Of a stretch of 64,000 nucleotides of DNA, positions 25,026 to 33,149 are shown in pieces. The stretch comes from SIG440 sp045532055 (GTDB lineage Bacteria > Bacillota > Clostridia > Monoglobales > Monoglobaceae): positions 1 through 64,000 of the forward strand of contig JAZSFF010000034.1 in assembly GCA_045532055.1 (NCBI GenBank), read 5' to 3'. Both the position numbers and the translations under genes were made by a program. Below the pieces are notes generated by a model. That model worked only from the letters and a program-made list of their open reading frames with translations, had not been told where the DNA came from and ran no database searches. Numbering within the stretch: position 1 is the stretch's first letter; every line of letters starts with the position of its first letter.

Positions 25026-26426
25026 TTAATTCAGCTTATCATCAAGCAGGCAAAAGCGGTTATAACATTCGGTGTAGTCTGTGCCTTGGGGTTCATAAAT
25101 TTTCTTTGGTTCAACAGCCATTTCGCATGCGGCCTCCACACTTTCAAAGATGCCTGTTGCGGTGCCTGCAAGTATTGCAGAACCAAGACATGCGGTTTCG
25201 TCATTTTTAAGGGTTACAATTCTCTTGCCTGTCATATCCGCCTTAATCTGATTCCACAGCGGACTGGAAGCTCCGCCACCCATGGTGCGGATTTCATTGC
25301 AGTCCAGGCCCAGATAGTCGAGATTGCTTTTCAGCATACATGAAACAGCTTCCAAAATGCTTCGTACAGCATGCCCCCTGCCGTGTTCCATGGTAAGTCC
25401 ATAAAAAACGCCTCTGGCGTCTGGGTTATATTTGGGCATTGTCGAGCCACAAAGATAGGGAAGAAATGTGAGTCCGTTTGAGCCGGGTTCTACCTTTTCA
25501 GCCAGTTCGTCAAGCTGACGGAAGCTGAAGTTTTCACAAAAATTATTTTTGAACCATTTGAGGGCAATTCCTGCGGTAGGTGTCCAGGAAAGCAAACAGT
25601 ATTTGCCGTCAAAGTTCACGTGACAAGGTATTTTTGAATCGGGTGTATATGCCGGAATATCCTCTGACGGGACAAAGATAACCATGGTTGTACCGGTCAT
25701 TTCGCTGACAATACCTTTTTTCACGATGCCCGCACCGATTGCACCGGCAATTTGGTCAATTGCACCGGTTACAACTGTTATTCCATTGTATTCGCCAACA
25801 ATTTTTCCACTGGGGAGAACTTCAGGAAAGACATCAGGCGAGATGCCAATGAAATCAAGCATGTCGCTCCACCATTTCCCTGAACGGATGTCGAAGTATA
25901 TGGTTGAGGACTGGAGGGTTTGTTCGGTCACAAAGTTGCCGGTAAGTCTGTAAAGAAGATAATCCTCCAGAAGAAAAACTTTTTCAATTTTCTTAAAAAG
26001 CTCAGGTTCGTTTTTGCGGAGCCAAAGAAGTTTGCTTGCCGGCCATGTTGCGGTAATTTCTGGCTGTCCTGTAACTTCATATACGACCTTTTCGCCAAAG
26101 TGGTTTTTTATTAGGTCGGCCTCTTTGGATGCGCGGTTGTCAAGCCACACTATGGCTTTCCGGAGGGGAATTCCCGCTTTGTCTGCCACAATGATTGTCT
26201 CGCATTGGGTGTCAATGCTCATGGCGGAAATTGGATATTCGGCAGAGAGTTCGGAAAGTGCCTCAGAAAACAGTTCCCAGTACTTTTCAGCAGGGAATTC
26301 AACATAATCGTCCTTGACCTCCAAGGTATAGTCCTTGGTTACAGCTTTCATACATTCCGCCTTTTCGTTGAATACAGCGGCCTTAAGAGAAGTTGTTCCG
26401 ATGTCTACGCCCAGCAAATATTTCAT
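25026..26426 (-). CDS. FGGY-family carbohydrate kinase
   Basis: A 466-residue sugar kinase of the FGGY family (xylulokinase/gluconokinase/glycerol kinase). LLGVDIGTTSLKAAVF at the N terminus is the phosphate-1 loop. AIVWLDNRASKEAD near residue 88 contacts substrate. VVTGAIDQIAGAIGAGIV near residue 231 carries the catalytic Asp. IRTMGGGASSPLWNQIKADM near residue 383 is the C-terminal adenosine-binding signature. It probably phosphorylates a pentulose, hexonate or similar polyol, but the family is too diverse to name the sugar. It lies 21 nt downstream of the DeoR gene in the same operon, which suggests that its substrate or product is the DeoR effector. Confidence 0.9.
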   Translation of the reverse strand: MKYLLGVDIGTTSLKAAVFNEKAECMKAVTKDYTLEVKDDYVEFPAEKYWELFSEALSELSAEYPISAMSIDTQCETIIVADKAGIPLRKAIVWLDNRASKEADLIKNHFGEKVVYEVTGQPEITATWPASKLLWLRKNEPELFKKIEKVFLLEDYLLYRLTGNFVTEQTLQSSTIYFDIRSGKWWSDMLDFIGISPDVFPEVLPSGKIVGEYNGITVVTGAIDQIAGAIGAGIVKKGIVSEMTGTTMVIFVPSEDIPAYTPDSKIPCHVNFDGKYCLLSWTPTAGIALKWFKNNFCENFSFRQLDELAEKVEPGSNGLTFLPYLCGSTMPKYNPDARGVFYGLTMEHGRGHAVRSILEAVSCMLKSNLDYLGLDCNEIRTMGGGASSPLWNQIKADMTGKRIVTLKNDETACLGSAILAGTATGIFESVEAACEMAVEPKKIYEPQGTDYTECYNRFCLLDDKLN

Positions 26427-26447
26427 AAGAAGTTCCTCTTTTCTCTT

Positions 26448-27218
26448 TTATTCTTTAACAGTTATAATTTTTCTTATTTTTTTCTTCAAGACAACCAAAT
26501 CATCATCTATGCAGGAACTATCATCGGTAATCAGATAGTCGGCACTTGATATATCCGAAATATTGACAAAGGCTGTTCTGCCAATTTTGGACGAATCCAC
26601 TGTAATGATTTTGGTGGCAGATTGTGACAGCATCAAGCGGTCAAGCTCGGCCTCACGGTCATAGTAAGTGGTGAATCCGGCTGTGGGCGAGACCCCGTCA
26701 ACTGACAAAAACAATTTGTCGGCGTGATAGTTTTTAAGTTGAGCCGCCGCATCATCGCCATAAATAAACTGGTATTTGGGGTTTACAAACCCGCCCAGAA
26801 GGACTACGTTGAAATTGGGATTGCCGCTTGCTTCAAGGGCGATAGAGATAGAGTTTGTTACAATATTGAGCTGCAACTGAGGGGGGATTGCCCTAAAAAC
26901 AGACAATGTTGTTGTGCCTGAGTTGAACATAACTGTGTCGTGGGGTTTTATCATTTTAACTGCACGTTTTGCGATGAGTTGTTTAGCTTTCAGGTTTGTG
27001 CCCAGTCTTTGCTGCAAATCCATGTCGCAATAAGTTTTGTAGGAATTGATGGCACCACCGTGGACACGAAAAAGCAGTCCCTTTTCCTCCAGGTCTGCAA
27101 GGTCTGAACGTATGGTGATGCTTGAAATATTGAAATCACGGCTCAGGTCTGAAACTTTTACTTGGCCTTGTTCACTCAATATTTCTAAAATTCTCTCTTT
27201 TCTTTCGTTTATATCCAT
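26448..27218 (-). CDS. DeoR-family transcriptional regulator
   Basis: A 256-residue DeoR/GlpR-type sugar-phosphate-responsive repressor. The N-terminal winged helix-turn-helix contains RKERILEILSEQGQVKVSDL, then DFNISSITIRSDLADLEEKG and the typical LFRVHGGA hinge. The C-terminal sensor (ISOCOT fold) includes TVMFNSGTTTLSVFRAI, LLGGFVNPKYQFIYGDDA and ADKLFLSVDGVSPTAGFTT. The ATG at 27218 is preferred over an upstream in-frame start because it gives the standard MDINERKERIL start. It is the first gene of the operon with the FGGY kinase and is divergent from the NagA-like/NagB-like genes, so it may regulate both sides. Confidence 0.92.
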   Translation of the reverse strand: MDINERKERILEILSEQGQVKVSDLSRDFNISSITIRSDLADLEEKGLLFRVHGGAINSYKTYCDMDLQQRLGTNLKAKQLIAKRAVKMIKPHDTVMFNSGTTTLSVFRAIPPQLQLNIVTNSISIALEASGNPNFNVVLLGGFVNPKYQFIYGDDAAAQLKNYHADKLFLSVDGVSPTAGFTTYYDREAELDRLMLSQSATKIITVDSSKIGRTAFVNISDISSADYLITDDSSCIDDDLVVLKKKIRKIITVKE

Positions 27219-27270
27219 AATACTTTCTTTCTGGGGCAAAGAGATAAATTGATAGAAATGCCCTATTCAT

Positions 27271-27299
27271 ATTGTATTTCGCTATTTGAGATTTGTCAA
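27271..27299 (-). promoter_or_regulatory. Promoter of deoR-kinase operon
   Basis: On the minus strand TTGACA (27294-27299) and TACAAT (27271-27276) with a 17-nt spacer, about 50 nt before the DeoR start. The 322-nt gap between the divergent genes otherwise holds A/T-rich sequence and the plus-strand promoter. Confidence 0.7.
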
Positions 27300-27434
27300 G
27301 GGTATTTTGCAATGAAAAAAGCAAAAGAAAAAATAGTTTAGGTCATATTTCGAAGAGGTTTTTTTATGCTTACTTATTACCTTTTTTTGCTTATCTATTT
27401 TTTTCGCATTATTAACCAAATAATTATAAATTCC

Positions 27435-27464
27435 TTGACAAGGGTGGCGTCGGTAGTGTATAAT
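27435..27464 (+). promoter_or_regulatory. Promoter of the NagA-like/NagB-like operon
   Basis: TTGACA (27435-27440) and TATAAT (27459-27464) with an 18-nt spacer. The predicted leader is about 70 nt. Confidence 0.7.
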
Positions 27465-27540
27465 TGTGGAAACAGAAAACATTTTTTGTTTATAAATCAA
27501 GAAGACATGCGAGATTTTGAATGAAAGAGAGTGAATCCGT

Positions 27541-28677
27541 GTGAAAGCAATTATAAATGCAACACTGGTCATGACCGACCATTATATCCCTGATGCCACC
27601 TTGGTAATTGAGGGCGACAGGATAAAGGATTTTGGCAGAAAACTGCCGGTACCGGATGGCGCTGAGATTATAGACGCCAAAGGCATGTTTGTAGGCCCGG
27701 GGCTTATTGATATACATACGCATGCAGATGGTGATACATATTTCCATGATGATCCCATCAAGTGCTCAAGAACTCTTTTGGACCATGGTGTTACCTCGGT
27801 TTTGCCTGCGCTTTTTTATAGCATGAACAAGCAGGAGCACCTTGATGCTATCAAGAGATATAAGGATGCAATAGCCGCAGGTGAATGCCAGAACATTATC
27901 GGTGTGTATATGGAGGGTCCCTATCTCAACCCGGATTTCGGCTGCGACAAGGAGAAGAATGTCTGGAAAGATGCCATTGTGGAAAAGGACTATGCCGAGG
28001 TTGTTGAGGCAGCCAAGGATTTTGCCAAGGTTTGGTGTGTGGCGCCTGAAAGAGAGGGAATCCTTGATTTCGTAAAATATGTGAAAAAGGAAATCCCCGA
28101 AATTGTCTTTTCGGTTGCACACTCAGAGGCAACACCAGAACAGATTGAAGCCCTTATGCCTTATGGCTTAAAACTTGGAACCCATCACACCAACGCAACA
28201 GGAACTTTGGAGAATTATCCTGAAGTTCGTGGTGTATGTGTTGATGAAACCGTGAATTATAATGACGGAATCTATGCAGAGCTTATCTGCGATTCTATGG
28301 GCGTACATGTACACCCGTATATGATAAGACTGGTGAAGAAAATAAAGGGTCAGGACAAGATAATTCTTATAGCGGACTCTTTTGTGGCTGACGGACCGCC
28401 ACTGCCTGGTCTTGAAGAGGCCTTTGATATCAACTTTGACTGGGGCGGTGATATTGCCGGTTCAAAGCTGACTCTTGATATCGCCTGTCACAACATGATG
28501 GTGCATACCGGAGGTTCTGTTTGTGATGTGTTCAAGTATGCATCACTTAACCCGTCTCGCCTTTTGAATATGCCGGAGATAGGCAGAATCAAAAAAGGCA
28601 ATCTTGCGAACTTAATCATTGTTGACCAATGGTTTAATGTTAAAAATACAATATTAAAAGGAGAAATTGTAAAATGA
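27541..28677 (+). CDS. NagA-like amidohydrolase (N-acetyl-amino-sugar-6-phosphate deacetylase type)
   Basis: A 378-residue amidohydrolase-superfamily TIM barrel. Key residues line up with those of NagA: HTH at 59-61, metal-binding Glu125 in GVYMEGPYLNP, His194 in VAHSEAT, His215 in GTHHTNATG, and catalytic Asp279 in LIADSF. NagA removes acetate from GlcNAc-6-phosphate. NagA's usual THLFNAM is THHTNAT here, and the C-terminal region (LDIACHNMMVHTGG) is modified, so the substrate may be another N-acylated sugar phosphate or a different amide. The start is GTG with a weak site. It overlaps the NagB-like gene by ATGA, implying consecutive steps. Confidence 0.8.
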   Translation: MKAIINATLVMTDHYIPDATLVIEGDRIKDFGRKLPVPDGAEIIDAKGMFVGPGLIDIHTHADGDTYFHDDPIKCSRTLLDHGVTSVLPALFYSMNKQEHLDAIKRYKDAIAAGECQNIIGVYMEGPYLNPDFGCDKEKNVWKDAIVEKDYAEVVEAAKDFAKVWCVAPEREGILDFVKYVKKEIPEIVFSVAHSEATPEQIEALMPYGLKLGTHHTNATGTLENYPEVRGVCVDETVNYNDGIYAELICDSMGVHVHPYMIRLVKKIKGQDKIILIADSFVADGPPLPGLEEAFDINFDWGGDIAGSKLTLDIACHNMMVHTGGSVCDVFKYASLNPSRLLNMPEIGRIKKGNLANLIIVDQWFNVKNTILKGEIVK

Positions 28678-29648
28678 ACAATTTTATTACTGACCCAGCA
28701 ACCAAATTTGATTTTCAGCCACATGAATTTGTTCCTTTTAAGGACAAAAAGGTTTGCGATTATGTTCGTAGCCTCAGCGGCAAAGATCTGGAAAAGAGGG
28801 AAGATTGGTGGCATCCGGAATTTAATGTAAAAGTTATGATGAACCCCCATCCTGTTCTCATCGCAACACTTTTTGAGCGACTCAAGGCTGCATCAGAAGC
28901 AGGCAAGAGCTTTACAATGATCCTCGGCAACCCCGAGCCGGATACTTACATTCCCCTTGCACAGCTCATCAACTATTTTGGCGTTGACTGTAGCAAGGTT
29001 CACCTTGTAGCAGAGGATGAATGGGCAGATGAATCAGGCAACATTGCTCCTATTACATACGAAGCTGGTTTTGCGCATTCTATGATTAAGTATCTCTACT
29101 ACCAGATTGACGAAAAACTCCGTATGCCTATGGAAAATGTTCATTTCCCAACAAATGCAAACATTAAGGATTATTCCAAGATAATCGACGACATCACTGA
29201 GGGAACAGGTGCTGATATCGCATCTACTTCTCCCGGTTGGGCAGGCCATATGGCATTCGTTGATCCTATTCCTGAATTCATCGGCAGCGGTGACATCGAA
29301 GAATGGCTCAACCAGCCTGCACAGATAGTTAAACTGCATCCCATGACCATTATGCAGAACTCTCTCAACGGTACATTCGGTCAGTCCGGTGATATCGCTA
29401 ATGTTCCTCCATGTGCAGCAACCATCGGTCCTCTCGACGTAATGCGCGCAAAGGAAAGAATTGAAGTTCATGCGCTTGCAACCTGTGGCACATTCTCATC
29501 ATGGCAGAGAATGACAAGCCGTCTTTGCACACATGGTCCTGTCACACCTTATCTCCCAAGCTCTATGCTCCAGACAAAGAAGACTCAGGTTTATATAAGC
29601 GAAGAGCTTGCAGCTCCATTTGAGTGTTGGGAAAAAGTTGGATATTAA
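28674..29648 (+). CDS. Glucosamine-6-phosphate isomerase/deaminase-like protein
   Basis: A 324-residue protein that appears to belong to the NagB/6-phosphogluconolactonase (ISOCOT) superfamily: an N-terminal FTMILGNPEPDTYIPLAQLI segment (phosphate-binding turn), VHLVAEDEWADESGNI near residue 105 in place of the NagB active-site loop, and LHPMTIMQNSLNGTFGQSGD near residue 220. It is 60-80 residues longer than standard NagB, and I cannot place NagB's catalytic His/Glu dyad with certainty, so a non-GlcN6P substrate is possible. AAAGGAGAA precedes the ATG; the ATGA overlap with the NagA-like gene supports a deacetylase-then-isomerase sequence. A very strong hairpin terminator follows. Confidence 0.62.
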   Translation: MNNFITDPATKFDFQPHEFVPFKDKKVCDYVRSLSGKDLEKREDWWHPEFNVKVMMNPHPVLIATLFERLKAASEAGKSFTMILGNPEPDTYIPLAQLINYFGVDCSKVHLVAEDEWADESGNIAPITYEAGFAHSMIKYLYYQIDEKLRMPMENVHFPTNANIKDYSKIIDDITEGTGADIASTSPGWAGHMAFVDPIPEFIGSGDIEEWLNQPAQIVKLHPMTIMQNSLNGTFGQSGDIANVPPCAATIGPLDVMRAKERIEVHALATCGTFSSWQRMTSRLCTHGPVTPYLPSSMLQTKKTQVYISEELAAPFECWEKVGY

Positions 29649-29680
29649 GATTTCGCAAGAAACCTTTTATTAAAAACGTA

Positions 29681-29722
29681 AAGAGAGAAGCACAACATAT
29701 GTTGTGCTTCTCTCCTTTTTTA
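29681..29722 (+). terminator. Strong Rho-independent terminator (perfect 32-nt palindrome)
   Basis: A perfect 16-bp inverted repeat spans 29683-29714 (GAGAGAAGCACAACAT and its complement) followed by CTTTTTTT-like sequence. It ends the NagA-like/NagB-like operon. Confidence 0.9.
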
Positions 29723-29729
29723 AAACATC

Positions 29730-29758
29730 TTGCAACAAGTCAAGGGTTATGATAAAAT
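29730..29758 (+). promoter_or_regulatory. Promoter of the creatininase-family gene
   Basis: TTGCAA (29730-29735) and TAAAAT (29753-29758) with a 17-nt spacer, about 38 nt before the ATG. Confidence 0.5.
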
Positions 29759-29796
29759 AAAAGAATAAACAAAAGAGATAACGGAGAGGTGAAAAT

Positions 29797-30651
29797 ATGC
29801 TGTGGGAAAACTTAAGGGAAGAGGAGTTTAAAAAGGCGATAGAGGACTCAAAAGGGGTTTGTGTTGTGCCGATTGGTTGTCTGGAAAAACACGGACAGCA
29901 CTTACCTGTTGGTACAGATGTGATTCATATAACCGAGATTGCAAAACGTGCAGCGGAGGAAGAACCGGTGTGCGTATTCCCCACAATGTATTTTGGTGAA
30001 AAGACGGGTGCTGGGGAATTTGCCGGCACGGTTATATTCAGTCCTGAACTGAGACTGCAGATTCTCAAGGAAACCTGTCAGGAGATTTGCCGCAATGGGT
30101 TTAAAAAGATTTTGCTTTACAACGGGCATGGCGGCAATCAGTCCATGATCTCGTACTTTTGCCGGAGTGTTCTGTATGAAAAATGTGACTATTCGGTGTT
30201 TGACTATTCTCTGGGCTCTGACTTTGCTACCCCTAAGAAGCTTCTCAATGAGGGGTTCAAATATCTTACAACAGAGGACAGAAAGATTTTGCAAAGCTAT
30301 ATTGACGAAAAAAAGAGATTTGGTCATGCGGACTTTATTGAAACCGGATGGGTATACGGGGTTCGTCCTGAAACGGTGCGCCTTGACAAGGTTTATCAGG
30401 AAAGCAACCAGTCCACGCATCGTTTTGACGAATTTTCAAATCTCAGGATTAATACACCTTTTGCCTGGATGGCAAACTTCCCCAATTCCTATGAGGGTGA
30501 TATGCATGACGGAATGAACGAAAGAATTGCAAGAGCAATGGTTGAATATTCGGTTAAAAAACTGGCAGAGATTTTTAAATTCCTTAAGGAGGAAACTGTT
30601 TCTGAGGAATACAGGAGAGAATGGCTGGAAAAGCAGAAACCTCATGGGTAA
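29797..30651 (+). CDS. Creatininase-family amidohydrolase
   Basis: A 284-residue metal-dependent hydrolase of the creatininase/creatinine amidohydrolase family. GCLEKHGQHLPVGTDVIH near residue 28 supplies the Glu, His and Asp metal ligands. LLYNGHGGNQSMI near residue 108 has the second His. A Glu-rich region MHDGMNERIARAMVE near residue 235 is consistent with the last ligand region. Family members open cyclic amides or act on formamide groups (creatininase, MftE peptidase, ArfB-like), so the substrate is open. It has its own promoter and a terminator and does not seem co-transcribed with the neighbouring sugar genes. The ribosome binding site is GGAGAGGTG. Confidence 0.87.
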   Translation: MLWENLREEEFKKAIEDSKGVCVVPIGCLEKHGQHLPVGTDVIHITEIAKRAAEEEPVCVFPTMYFGEKTGAGEFAGTVIFSPELRLQILKETCQEICRNGFKKILLYNGHGGNQSMISYFCRSVLYEKCDYSVFDYSLGSDFATPKKLLNEGFKYLTTEDRKILQSYIDEKKRFGHADFIETGWVYGVRPETVRLDKVYQESNQSTHRFDEFSNLRINTPFAWMANFPNSYEGDMHDGMNERIARAMVEYSVKKLAEIFKFLKEETVSEEYRREWLEKQKPHG

Positions 30652-30669
30652 AAAAAGAACAATATGATT

Positions 30670-30706
30670 TATCCCCAAAGTCTGTTAAGACCTTGGGGAT
30701 ATTTTT
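30670..30706 (+). terminator. Rho-independent terminator
   Basis: Stem ATCCCCAAAGTC (30671-30682) pairs with GACCTTGGGGAT (30689-30700) with one bulge, followed by ATTTTT. Confidence 0.85.
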
Positions 30707-30726
30707 GAGCAATATTCAAAAAATAG

Positions 30727-30755
30727 TTGATTTGTTGACCGATATATGCTAAAAT
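30727..30755 (+). promoter_or_regulatory. Extended -10 promoter of tetR-adh
   Basis: TTGATT (30727-30732), 17-nt spacer, TAAAAT (30750-30755) preceded by TGC, an extended -10 element. A second TTGACC at 30735-30740 is too close to the -10 to be its partner. Confidence 0.6.
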
Positions 30756-30760
30756 AGCAT
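30746..30760. promoter_or_regulatory. Probable TetR operator (15-bp palindrome on the -10 box)
   Basis: ATGCTA-AAA-TAGCAT is a perfect inverted repeat directly over the -10 element. The gene that follows encodes a TetR repressor, and TetR-family proteins commonly bind 15-nt palindromes in their own promoter. Autoregulation is therefore likely, by inference. Confidence 0.6.
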
Positions 30761-30789
30761 CAAGAACATATGAGAATGGGGGAATAATC

Positions 30790-31428
30790 GTGGGAAGAAA
30801 GGCTGTAGTTGAGGGCGGTACCAGAGATGAGATTTTAAAAGTTGCACTTAATTTGTTTTTTGAAAAGGGTTTTGATGGGGTAACGGTCAGGACAATTCAA
30901 AGAGAAGTAGGTTGCGAAGTTGGACTCTTTTATTATTACTTCAAGTCAAAGGACGAGGTTTTTGATATAGTTATAAAACGGTTTATAGAGGGATATCGCG
31001 GCGGATTTGAGGAAATACTGAACAATGACACACAGACCCCAGAAGCTCTTCTTGATGATATCTTCGATTTTGTAAAAGAATATGCCACAGAACTTAATCA
31101 AAAACATGGTGAGAAATTGCATTGGTCGGTGCGCGGAGCCGTTGTTGACAAATTTTTGGAACTGGCAAAGGAATATACAGCAAAGGCACTTGATATCATG
31201 ATTGAACAGGGAATGCAAAGACCTGAAATTGAGTTGGATAATCTGGCAGGGATTCTGTGTTTTGGTGTCGGAAGATTGATTTTTGATATGGATGCCGGAA
31301 AGCACAAAAAAACAAGTGAGGATATACGGAAAGTTGCCGAAGCCCTTTTGGGCGGGGATGTTGACGAGCTTTTTGCAAAGGGTCGTGAGGCAAGACGCCG
31401 TCGGGATATATCTGTGGAATTGCTTTAG
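30790..31428 (+). CDS. TetR/AcrR-family transcriptional regulator
   Basis: A 212-residue TetR-type repressor. The N-terminal helix-turn-helix is clear: RDEILKVALNLFFEKGFDGV, then TVRTIQREVGCEVGLFYYYF and KSKDEVFD. The C-terminal ligand-binding domain has no recognisable effector signature. The GTG start at 30790 follows GGGGGA. It is the first gene of a two-gene operon with the iron alcohol dehydrogenase 32 nt downstream, so the ligand may be an aldehyde, alcohol or related metabolite. Confidence 0.92.
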   Translation: MGRKAVVEGGTRDEILKVALNLFFEKGFDGVTVRTIQREVGCEVGLFYYYFKSKDEVFDIVIKRFIEGYRGGFEEILNNDTQTPEALLDDIFDFVKEYATELNQKHGEKLHWSVRGAVVDKFLELAKEYTAKALDIMIEQGMQRPEIELDNLAGILCFGVGRLIFDMDAGKHKKTSEDIRKVAEALLGGDVDELFAKGREARRRRDISVELL

Positions 31429-31460
31429 TTTGAACAATGATGAAGAAAGGCTGATAAGAT

Positions 31461-32630
31461 ATGCAGGATTTTACGTATTATGCACCCACCAAAGTTTATT
31501 TTGGAAAAGATAAGCAGAAAATGGTGGGACAAATCATAAAAGGATACGGATACAAAAAAATAATGCTCCAGTATGGCAAGGAGAGTATAAAGAAAACCGG
31601 TATTTATGATGAAGTGATGGAGTCTTTAGCAAAGAATGGCATAGAGGTTGTGGAAATGGGAGGCGTGGAGGCAAATCCCAAACTGAGTTTTGTACAGGAG
31701 GCAATAAAGGTTGCCAGAGAGACAGGCGTTGATATGATTTTGGCGGTTGGCGGTGGTTCTGTCATTGATTCGTCAAAGTATACTGCTGCAGGAGTTATGT
31801 ATGATGGGGATGTATGGGATTTTCCTACGCGAAAAGCCGTAGCAGAAAGGGCACTTCCTGTAGGTTGTATTCTCACCATTGCAGCGGCGGGCAGCGAGAT
31901 GAGCGCTTCTGCAGTTATTTCAAACACGGAACTCAATATGAAAAGGGGTTTTGGCAGTGAGGCGAACAGATGCAAATTTGCTATATGTAACCCCGAACTG
32001 ACCTATACCGTAAGCAAATATCAGACAGCCTGCGGAATAGTTGATATAATGGCACATACCATGGAGAGGTATTTTACTGTGTGTGAGGATACTCCGCTTA
32101 CAGACAGAATTGCAGAAAGTATTTTAAAATCTGTGATTGAAGCAGGAAAAATTCTTATGAAAAAACCTGATGATTATGACGCCAGGGCTACCATGATGTG
32201 GGCATCCAGTTTGTCCCACAATGACCTTACGGGTTGCGGCAGAGAAAATGCTCTTGCGGTGCATCAGCTTGAGCATGCGCTCAGCGGTGAATATGATGAG
32301 ATTGCTCACGGAGCAGGGCTGGCAGTGCTTTTTCCTGCTTGGGGCAAATATATCTACAAGTACAATATTTCACGTTTTGCGCAGTTTGCTCGGCGTGTAT
32401 GGGACGTTGAGGAAAAGGATGACGAATTGGCGGCAAGGCTGGGGATAGACAGAATGGAGGAATTCTTCGCCTTGATTGAAATGCCTTCAAGATTGAAAGA
32501 TTTTGGCCTTGATGCAGAGTGCATTGACCGATTGGCGGAGCTTTGCACCTTTGGCAAGACAAGAACGGTCAAGAGTTATGTTGAACTTGATTATGACAGG
32601 ATAAAAGAAATTTTTAAGATTTGCCTGTAA
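31461..32630 (+). CDS. Iron-containing alcohol dehydrogenase (butanol dehydrogenase-like)
   Basis: A 389-residue group III (Fe-dependent) alcohol dehydrogenase. MQDFTYYAPTKVYFGKD is the usual start of BdhA/YqhD-type enzymes. VGGGSVIDSSKYTAAG near residue 94 binds NAD(P). The metal site is built from GIVDIMAHTMERYF (Asp and His, near residue 195), VHQLEHALSGEYD (His near 267) and IAHGAGLAVLFPAWGKY (His near 278). It reduces aldehydes to alcohols in fermentation or detoxification; NADH or NADPH preference is not settled by eye. It is co-transcribed with the upstream TetR gene and ends in a terminator shared with the convergent AbrB gene. Confidence 0.93.
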   Translation: MQDFTYYAPTKVYFGKDKQKMVGQIIKGYGYKKIMLQYGKESIKKTGIYDEVMESLAKNGIEVVEMGGVEANPKLSFVQEAIKVARETGVDMILAVGGGSVIDSSKYTAAGVMYDGDVWDFPTRKAVAERALPVGCILTIAAAGSEMSASAVISNTELNMKRGFGSEANRCKFAICNPELTYTVSKYQTACGIVDIMAHTMERYFTVCEDTPLTDRIAESILKSVIEAGKILMKKPDDYDARATMMWASSLSHNDLTGCGRENALAVHQLEHALSGEYDEIAHGAGLAVLFPAWGKYIYKYNISRFAQFARRVWDVEEKDDELAARLGIDRMEEFFALIEMPSRLKDFGLDAECIDRLAELCTFGKTRTVKSYVELDYDRIKEIFKICL

Positions 32631-32637
32631 AATGCAT

Positions 32638-32680
32638 AAAAAAGGGATATGGCTGTTAATGATGCCATATCCTTTTTTGT
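32638..32680. terminator. Bidirectional terminator between adh and the AbrB gene
   Basis: Stem GGATATGGC (32645-32653) with GCCATATCC (32664-32672), flanked by AAAAAA on the left and TTTTTT on the right, so it can act in both directions. Confidence 0.85.
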
Positions 32681-32693
32681 TTTAAAAATATAG

Positions 32694-33107
32694 TTAAATA
32701 AGAGAAGCCAGAGTTTTGATGCATTTTTCGCAAATAAGTTTTTTCTTATACATAACGGTGTTGTGAACTTCTTTGCAAAAAATGCAAGAGGGCTCATATT
32801 TGCCCAGGATGATTTTTGTATTTTCAACGAAAATTTCAAGAGCGTCCTTGGGTTCAATACCCAATTTTTTGCAGAGCTCCTTGGGGATAACAATTCTGTC
32901 AAGATTGTCAACGTGTCTTACAATGCCTGTACTTTTTGAGGGCTTTGTTGCGGTCTTGATTTCGTGCTTTTCAAGAATAATGTTGCTTCCATCCACAAAG
33001 ATTTCCAAGGCACCCTTAGGCTCAATGCCAAGAGTCTTGCACAATTCTTTGGGGATAACAATTCTGTCAAGATTGTCAACGTGTCTTACAATGCCTGTGG
33101 ATTTCAT
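32694..33107 (-). CDS. AbrB-family regulator with two tandem SpoVT/AbrB domains and a Cys4 tail
   Basis: A 137-residue protein with two consecutive AbrB-type swapped-hairpin DNA-binding domains. Residues 2-48 read KSTGIVRHVDNLDRIVIPKE and onward; residues 58-104 repeat them almost exactly. A C-terminal tail has four cysteines in a CIFC...CEKC pattern, likely a zinc knuckle, as in many clostridial AbrB proteins. Normal AbrB is a single domain that dimerises, two chains making one swapped barrel. Here one chain carries two copies, so a monomer could form the pseudo-dimer. The linker is 10-12 residues (IKTATKPS). The ribosome binding site is AAGGAGAGG. The target genes are unknown; AbrB proteins usually repress transition-state genes. 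Confidence 0.9.
   Translation of the reverse strand: MKSTGIVRHVDNLDRIVIPKELCKTLGIEPKGALEIFVDGSNIILEKHEIKTATKPSKSTGIVRHVDNLDRIVIPKELCKKLGIEPKDALEIFVENTKIILGKYEPSCIFCKEVHNTVMYKKKLICEKCIKTLASLI
32881..33098. repeat. 168-nt-period tandem duplication inside the AbrB gene
   Basis: The 50 bases at 32881-32930 and at 33049-33098 are identical, and the flanking sequence is similar at a constant offset of 168 nt (56 codons). This is a direct, in-frame duplication of the DNA-binding domain. Identity at the DNA level across synonymous positions suggests that it is recent or kept uniform by gene conversion. Confidence 0.9.
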
Positions 33108-33149
33108 TTCAGACCTCTCCTTTTCTGGTTTTACCTCTGTTTTTTATTT

